A DNA stretch of 64,000 bases. Origin: Selaginella tamariscina. Its lineage: Eukaryota > Streptophyta > Lycopodiopsida > Selaginellales > Selaginellaceae. The translations under genes were made by a program, and so were the position numbers. Shown here one piece after another: positions 59,252-64,000 of the stretch; positions within the stretch are counted from its first letter, which is position 1; each line of letters opens with the position of its first letter. Below the pieces are notes generated by a model. It was not told the origin of the DNA. It made no database searches and was given only the letters and a program-made list of their open reading frames with translations. The stretch is from the NCBI GenBank assembly GCA_003024785.1, contig PUQB01000188.1, positions 62,001-126,000 on the forward strand. The letters run 5' to 3'.

Positions 59252-59893
59252 TGTAATCTATACTACTCTGAACTATATACCCTAAACTGTGCAGATAGAA
59301 CAACTCTCATAGTTGTTTTCTTGCACTTGAAACTATGTTCTTGTTCACTAGCTTAAACACCTCGAGTCAAATCTATAACCTTATGTGGATTAGTACATAC
59401 TTACTGTTGCTAGAGCGCGATTTCAATGACTCGAGCATGAAGAATTCAAAACTAGACGATGAGAGCAACGTTTTTTTCATTGGTTCCTTCTAACGGCGAG
59501 ACTGAAAAATAGGTACATGTGCATACGTGTATATTTGAGAGACCCTACCAGCATAGAAATTCTGTACCTTGATGTGCTCAACTAACAGTCTGTTGTCAAC
59601 TAAGTCATGTTATTAATTGCAGGTTGATTGTTGCTACATTTCTAGACAGGTAGCATATATAGAGTTTGACACTCCAACTTGATACTTTCCACCCAAGTTA
59701 TGCACTGTTTCCAATGAAATAAACAACAGTTTGTGTTGACTTAATGAAGAGGGATTTTATGTTTTTCAAAACATTAATATTGTCATTTAATTTACAAATC
59801 AAAACTGCAGTCGTTCTTGAACAATGAAAGGAGTGATTTGTATTCATTTCATTTCAAAAATCTATACACACATAACTAAGCTTATGATGCCTC
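59252..59893. other. spacer
   Basis: AT-rich; no further peptide motif seen on either strand on reading. Confidence 0.4.
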
Positions 59894-60130
59894 TCAATTC
59901 CCGCCCGGATTGGGACCGGAAGGAGGAGGCCACCACATCTGCTGCTGCTGCTGCACTTGCTTATGTAGATTCATTAGAAATCTTCTTCCGGTATCGAGAA
60001 TACCCGCTGCGACTTGCTGCAGTCTCGGCCTCCTAGTAACTCTTTCTTGCAGATCTCGACTGCAGTAAGAAGACAGAAAATGAGTAGAGAAGAAGAGAAC
60101 AATGAGGAAGTAGGAGCTTGAAACCTTCAT
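59894..60130 (-). CDS. secreted-peptide precursor, IDA/PIP/CLE-like (peptide 2)
   Basis: A 78-residue frame beginning MKVSSSYFLIVLFFSTHF (signal peptide), with a basic middle region (ERVTRRPRLQQ), a glutamine run (QVQQQQQ) and the C-terminal motif WPPPSGPNPGGN before the stop. A longer start (60163) adds 11 residues before the hydrophobic segment and is less likely. A TATTTATAA box lies on the minus strand at about 60171-60180. The C-terminal GPNPGGN is close to GPNPGHN of peptide 4. Probable extracellular signalling peptide; receptor unknown. Confidence 0.7.
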   Translation of the reverse strand: MKVSSSYFLIVLFFSTHFLSSYCSRDLQERVTRRPRLQQVAAGILDTGRRFLMNLHKQVQQQQQMWWPPPSGPNPGGN

Positions 60131-60715
60131 CTCTATGAGAAAAACCCTTAAGAAAATGCTCACAACATCTATTATAAATACACTGTTAGCTTTGACAACA
60201 CGCTACTATATACCTCGAATTAAGGAAGCTTTATAAGACAAAAACAAACACACAGATAAGGCAGGCCTGTGTGTTACAGTAACACGTATTTGACTCAGCA
60301 GGGGTGTATATGTATCGCGGGCTGGAGTTGAACTTCCATATCTCGTGTGGTTTTTATTCCCGTCTTCATCCACCAATCTTTGGTAAATATTTCCACTATT
60401 CCCGGGGTGGAAAAATCCCGTTTTAGGGTCTACTATAAGGTGACGAAAACTCGATCGTGCCGGCATTTTCCCACGTAAATCCCGCTTCAAATCCACCTGG
60501 CTCTTTAAGAGGCTAGGCTTAAAGTCAATGGTGTTAATGACCTAATAGCAGGGTGACGAGTTGGTGTTCTCTGACTGGCAATGGGGAAAAGTCGTATAGT
60601 GTACGACTAAACGCGCTAGAAAGTCGTATAATGTGGGATTTAATGATTATAAATAGCCTTATATACTCGGATTCACACATAGTTTCAAGGTGCATGTAAC
60701 ATTGAGAGAGAAAGT
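60131..60715. other. divergent promoter region of peptides 2 and 3
   Basis: 585 bp between opposite starts. TATTTATAA (minus, 60175) and ATTATAAATAG (plus, 60648) are likely TATA boxes for the two genes. GTCGTATAGTGTACGAC and AAGTCGTATAATGTG (60590-60630) form a short repeated and partly palindromic block. An ORF on the minus strand (60496-60206) has no family signature. Confidence 0.45.
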
Positions 60716-60955
60716 ATGAAGGTTACAATTATCTCAGTGGGTTTCTTTCTTATGTTATTCCTATCTCAGGCTGTATGTGAATGTAACAAGCAACCTGCAG
60801 TTATTGCGTATGTGTCTGATCAAATTACAAGTGTTATATCGACATTTGGAGTAGTTCAGGATGAGTTTTCTAAGCACAGGAAGATGTTGGTGTACCAAAA
60901 GCTTCCAAAGTACCAAAACACTGCACCAGCGGGTCCGAGCTCGACACATCATTAA
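60716..60955 (+). CDS. secreted-peptide precursor, IDA-like (peptide 3)
   Basis: A 79-residue frame: MKVTIISVGFFLMLFLSQAV (signal peptide), a variable region with two cysteines near the cleavage site (CECNKQP), and C-terminal QKLPKYQNTAPAGPSSTHH. The LPK...P.GPSS.HH ending resembles LPKGVPIPPSxPS.RHN of IDA-like peptides with an inserted tyrosine-glutamine stretch. Single exon, with a TATA box 60 bp upstream. Confidence 0.65.
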   Translation: MKVTIISVGFFLMLFLSQAVCECNKQPAVIAYVSDQITSVISTFGVVQDEFSKHRKMLVYQKLPKYQNTAPAGPSSTHH

Positions 60956-61887
60956 TAAGTTTATACATGGATCTAGTTAATACACACTATTGATCTAGTT
61001 AATATTTGCACACAATGTTTTGTATCTATTTTTTGTGTCTACAAGGCGTTTTTTTTTTAAGGAAACTGTAAGTGAATGAATATAATACGAAAAAGCTTTG
61101 TCTCTATGAGTTTATAAATGTTGCCGAAGACGTGAATCAAGTGTGTGTGTGTGTGTGTGTGTTGTGGTGTGTGTGAAACCAACTCAGTCTTATACCCAAG
61201 AAAACTCTCTTTCTTCCTGTGTGTATGTGTGCGTGCATGAAGCGTTCGTTCATGTGTGTGTGTGTGTCCATTCTGCACCTCAGAATTTATTAGGTTGTGC
61301 GTTGTAAGTTCTTAAACCATAAATGAGATACAATATAATATGGTTTTGTAATGTCAACATTTACCTATAAATAAATATATAAATTATGATAAATATGTGT
61401 ATATTTATTTATTATGTATGCCTGGTTCTGGTCAATGATTTACTGTACACAAATGTCTGAATTGTCAACCTAAGTCTCGGCCAAACGATAGCGACCAGCA
61501 CTAACTATTGGCTAGAAGAGTCAGATTTCAACCTTCGTTTGAGTTGCAGGAACGTACGTACGTTGTAAATTTTGACCACTGTTTAAATTTTGAATTGAAT
61601 TCAAAATTCAAATTTTTATTTTGAATTGATTTGAATAGTGAATGTACGTACCCGCGTGTTCAGTCTTCTGGCTGATTTCCAAAAAGGTTGCTCTCTCTCT
61701 TACTCCACACGCAAAACATAGTCAACAACATAAACAGCGACGAAACTGCAGTCTAGCTATATATGATTTTAAGAGAGCCTGATCCACATAGCAGGCGCGA
61801 TTTATTTGCACAGAAATCTATTCTTAAACAAATTCTTGAGCAATTAGTGCAATTTATAAAGGAATTTCTTCATACTGTCATCAATTA
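60956..61887. other. spacer with a (TG)n tract, promoter of peptide 4
   Basis: TG microsatellites at 61141-61162 and 61251-61268, otherwise AT-rich. A small imperfect palindrome GAATTCAAAATTCAAATTTTTATTTTGAATTGATTTGAAT lies at 61597-61637 (about 40 bp). Confidence 0.4.
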
Positions 61888-62186
61888 ATGGCGCTGTGCG
61901 TAAGAATCTTTCTGGGTTGTCTATGTTTTCTCGCACTTTCATGGACTGTTACACAGTGCGAAGCACGCCCTGAGTTACTGATTTCTCAAACAACCGATTG
62001 TGCTCCGACCAAAGAAGCGTCGTTTCAAGCTGTTTACAACGAGAACAATGCCACTGTACAAACAAACGCACAACAGAGCGTGAACAATGTGTCGGATCAT
62101 GCGGCGAATCACCGTATTTCCTTCAGATGCTTCCTAAAGGTACACCTACAGGCCCATCGGGTCCAAATCCGGGACATAACAGGTGA
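61888..62186 (+). CDS. secreted-peptide precursor, IDA-like (peptide 4), frame change or 71-nt intron
   Basis: Signal peptide MALCVRIFLGCLCFLALSW (61888) with CEARPELL after cleavage; a second frame ends FLQMLPKGTPTGPSGPNPGHN and one arginine before the stop (62184-62186). LPKGTP...PSGP...HN matches the IDA-like core LPKGVPIPPSGPS.RHN. The two frames are joined either by a one-base frame correction or by splicing GTACAA (62056) to TTCCTTCAG (62126), which removes 71 nt in phase and gives T-MLPKG. Other peptides in the cluster have no intron, so a frame error is as likely. Confidence 0.65.
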
Positions 62187-63169
62187 ACGAATGGGATTTC
62201 CAAGTTTTGCTGCTTTTTTCCCTTTTTCACATTTATTTTTTGATTAAATGTAAATATATTTGGTTTTTTTGTTATATTATGTGATTTTGTGCGTTTACAA
62301 TCTGGTCAGAAATTTTCTAGTGAAAAAGTTCGGACGGCTATGATTTAATATAGATATCACAACAACGCGCGCGCGTGTGTACATGTGCGTGGATCTAGGT
62401 GTGTGTCTGTCTGTCTCTCTAAATCTTGTTTGCGTGCGTGTGTGCGTGTGCGTGTGTGCTGTGAATTGTATTTAGAAAGAAAACTAAACTAACTAATGTT
62501 AAACACACACATACACAAGTTTAATAAATATCGTTTCGCTTTTGAAAAAGAATTTAAATTTATACGTAAATTTAACTATAAACTATTATTCTTTGGTCCT
62601 GGGAATATACCCCTAAATTTAAACTATAGAACGTTATAATATAAAAATTTTGATATGATTCAAACCTGTAACCAAGCTAATAAACATTTTCTTAACACTT
62701 ATGTAACCGATTGAACTCAATGATTTTCTGCATAATATATTCGTTTATCCACTTATATAAAAACAAAAATAGAGTTTAATAAAGCTTAATAAAATAAGCT
62801 ATGAACCTCTTTTTCCTCCTTCATTTACTGGTTTCACGAGCTGCCTACTTCGAGAGCCTCTTCTTTATGCGAGCTTTCCGTGACATGTTTCACAAAAAGA
62901 GTAGCCAATATAATATATATTATATATATACAAAAACAAAACAAAGTTCCGCATGTAACGGAAATATACGACAACACAAAACCTGTAATATACAATAAGA
63001 TGCTGCATGAATTTCTTAAGAAATGGTTGTGAGAGCTCCACATGGCTTGCAAATGAGGCTCTTCATGCATCCACAGGAACACTGTAAGTTGTATATATAT
63101 ATAAATCTCCTAAAATAGACTCGAATTTATTAAATCTGTAGATGAATTGATGAGCAACATACTGCAAGC
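62187..63169. other. intergenic, AT-rich
   Basis: TG/CG tract at 62366-62460. CAGGAACACTGTAAGTTG (63074) looks like a splice donor and CTGTAGATGAATTG (63136) an acceptor, suggesting an upstream exon of the TRM-like gene, but its coding frame is not clear. Confidence 0.45.
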
Positions 63170-64000
63170 ATGTTCAGGAGTAAGCTTCTGTCGAGAAAGA
63201 GCCAGCAGGACAGGGAACTCACATTTGGAACAGGCTGTGACAATTGGAAACCATGCCCACCACCAGCCAAGAAATCGGGTTTCTCCAGACTAAAAGACAG
63301 GCTGTTCGGCCCGAGATCGAAACAAAAGAGAGATGCTGCAGGTACAGGGAGTTCCTTCGATCCTCCGAGACACTCGTGCGATGGTGCCATATATGAGCAC
63401 TCCAAGAGTGTCTCGAAAGAGCCGCCTAGGAGATCACTAGACAGCAGGATTCTCGTTCGTGTTCATACCGAGGAACCACCCAGGAGGTCCCTAGATGTTA
63501 GCTTGGATGGGAAACCGAAGCAGAGTAAGTCTAATATCGTTGCTACACTCATGGGTCTCCCTCAACTGGATGAGAACCCGAGTGTCCAGACGCTCGAGGA
63601 TCTATTACACGGTAGATCGCGGAACCACGTGTTGGTGCCGAGAGAGAGATGACGACTCCGATGCTTCTTTCCAGAAGTAGAGAGAGGCTAAAGAGGCTCC
63701 AGTTAGAGAAGAAAGACAGTGTTCAGGGTATGAAGCCAACCATCAAGTATATTGCATTGGTACCGAACAAAGAAGAGGACAAGGAACAGTTTAAGAGTAT
63801 CCTGAAAGAACCGCCTAGGAGATCAGTAGACAGCAGAATCTTCCTTGTGTTCGTACCGAGGAGCCACCCAGGAGATCTTTCGACGTTAGCTTGCTTCGGC
63901 GGGACGGACAACTGAACAAAACTCCTCTCGAGGACAAGGAAAGTATTAACACGCTCCCTCCGAGGTCTTTCTACGCTAGCGTGCGAAAACCGCACAAAAC
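63170..64000 (+). CDS. LONGIFOLIA/TRM-like protein, partial (runs off the window)
   Basis: Basic, proline-rich protein with repeated motifs: PPRHSCDG, EPPRRSLDSR (63423), EPPRRSLDVS (63474), EPPRRSVDSR (63811) and another PPRRSFDVS-like unit near 63860. The segment SNIVATLMGLPQLDE (63525-63569) matches the M3-like VxxLMGLxxLP motif of TON1-recruiting-motif proteins (LONGIFOLIA, TRM), which link TON1 and phosphatases to microtubules and shape cell elongation. TRM proteins also contain PRLS(L/Y)DGR-type motifs like these. The frame changes near 63655 (RERDDDS against MTTPML) and again near 63855, by an unseen intron or by sequence error. The true start is uncertain. Confidence 0.6.

Noticed and set aside
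60206-60496. Minus-strand open frame of 96 residues
   Set aside because: No signal peptide, motif or family resemblance; it lies in the shared promoter of two peptide genes.
62801-62998. Fifth secreted-peptide gene (hydrophobic N-terminus MNLFFLLHLLVS)
   Set aside because: The frame ends in AT-rich low-complexity sequence with no proline/glycine C-terminal motif.

Overview
The window looks like nuclear DNA of a land plant. Every recognisable protein is eukaryotic and plant-type: RPB9, DENR, TRIP4/ASC-1, an SPB4/DDX55 helicase, a DHHC acyltransferase, a germin-like protein, a phytocystatin, an AP2/ERF factor, a leucine-rich-repeat protein and a LONGIFOLIA/TRM-like protein. Genes are compact, with many very short introns (about 37-90 nt) that carry (TG)n and (AG)n tracts next to their splice sites. 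Intergenic DNA is extremely AT-rich. Small introns plus a plant TPR-CHAT protein would fit a lycophyte such as a Selaginella, but that placement is only an inference.

Layout. 1-5.9 kb: a decayed Ty3/gypsy chromovirus with its 3' LTR, one end of a long-inverted-repeat transposon, a decayed hAT-like transposase and a broken P-loop NTPase. 5.9-15.2 kb: two 3.8-4.0 kb AT-rich direct repeats, each folding back on itself, flank an F-box gene; the loop of each repeat carries a decayed copy of that gene's promoter and 5' end. 16-29.7 kb: TPR-CHAT protein, RPB9 (with a partial duplicate), ERF factor, a UBZ-like zinc finger joined to a histidine phosphatase, then cystatin and DENR head to head. 31.8-42.4 kb: DHHC palmitoyltransferase, germin-like protein, TRIP4, RH18/SPB4-type helicase, and an F-box-like gene on the minus strand. 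42.7-54.2 kb: mobile DNA, comprising a complete Ty1/copia insertion with target duplication, a second decayed copia, a 3.8 kb Mutator-like foldback element with about 1.7 kb arms, a decayed copy of its arm, and a gag fragment. 54.2-56 kb: scrambled fragments of the helicase and TRIP4 genes. 56.1-58.2 kb: an LRR receptor-like protein. 58.2-62.2 kb: a minisatellite, then four small secreted-peptide genes ending in IDA/PIP/CLE-like proline-glycine-serine motifs. 63.1 kb to the end: a partial TRM-like gene.

The genes do not form a pathway; most are unrelated housekeeping genes, as is usual for a plant chromosome. The points of most biological interest are the TPR-CHAT predicted protease, the four-gene peptide cluster (one gene encodes only 40 residues), the UBZ-phosphatase architecture, and the foldback repeats that carry a neighbouring gene's promoter.

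Caution: almost every conserved gene needs one or more single-base frame corrections although its splice sites and protein motifs are intact. This suggests residual consensus indels in the assembly more than real gene death, so CDS coordinates are gene spans including introns and are approximate inside.
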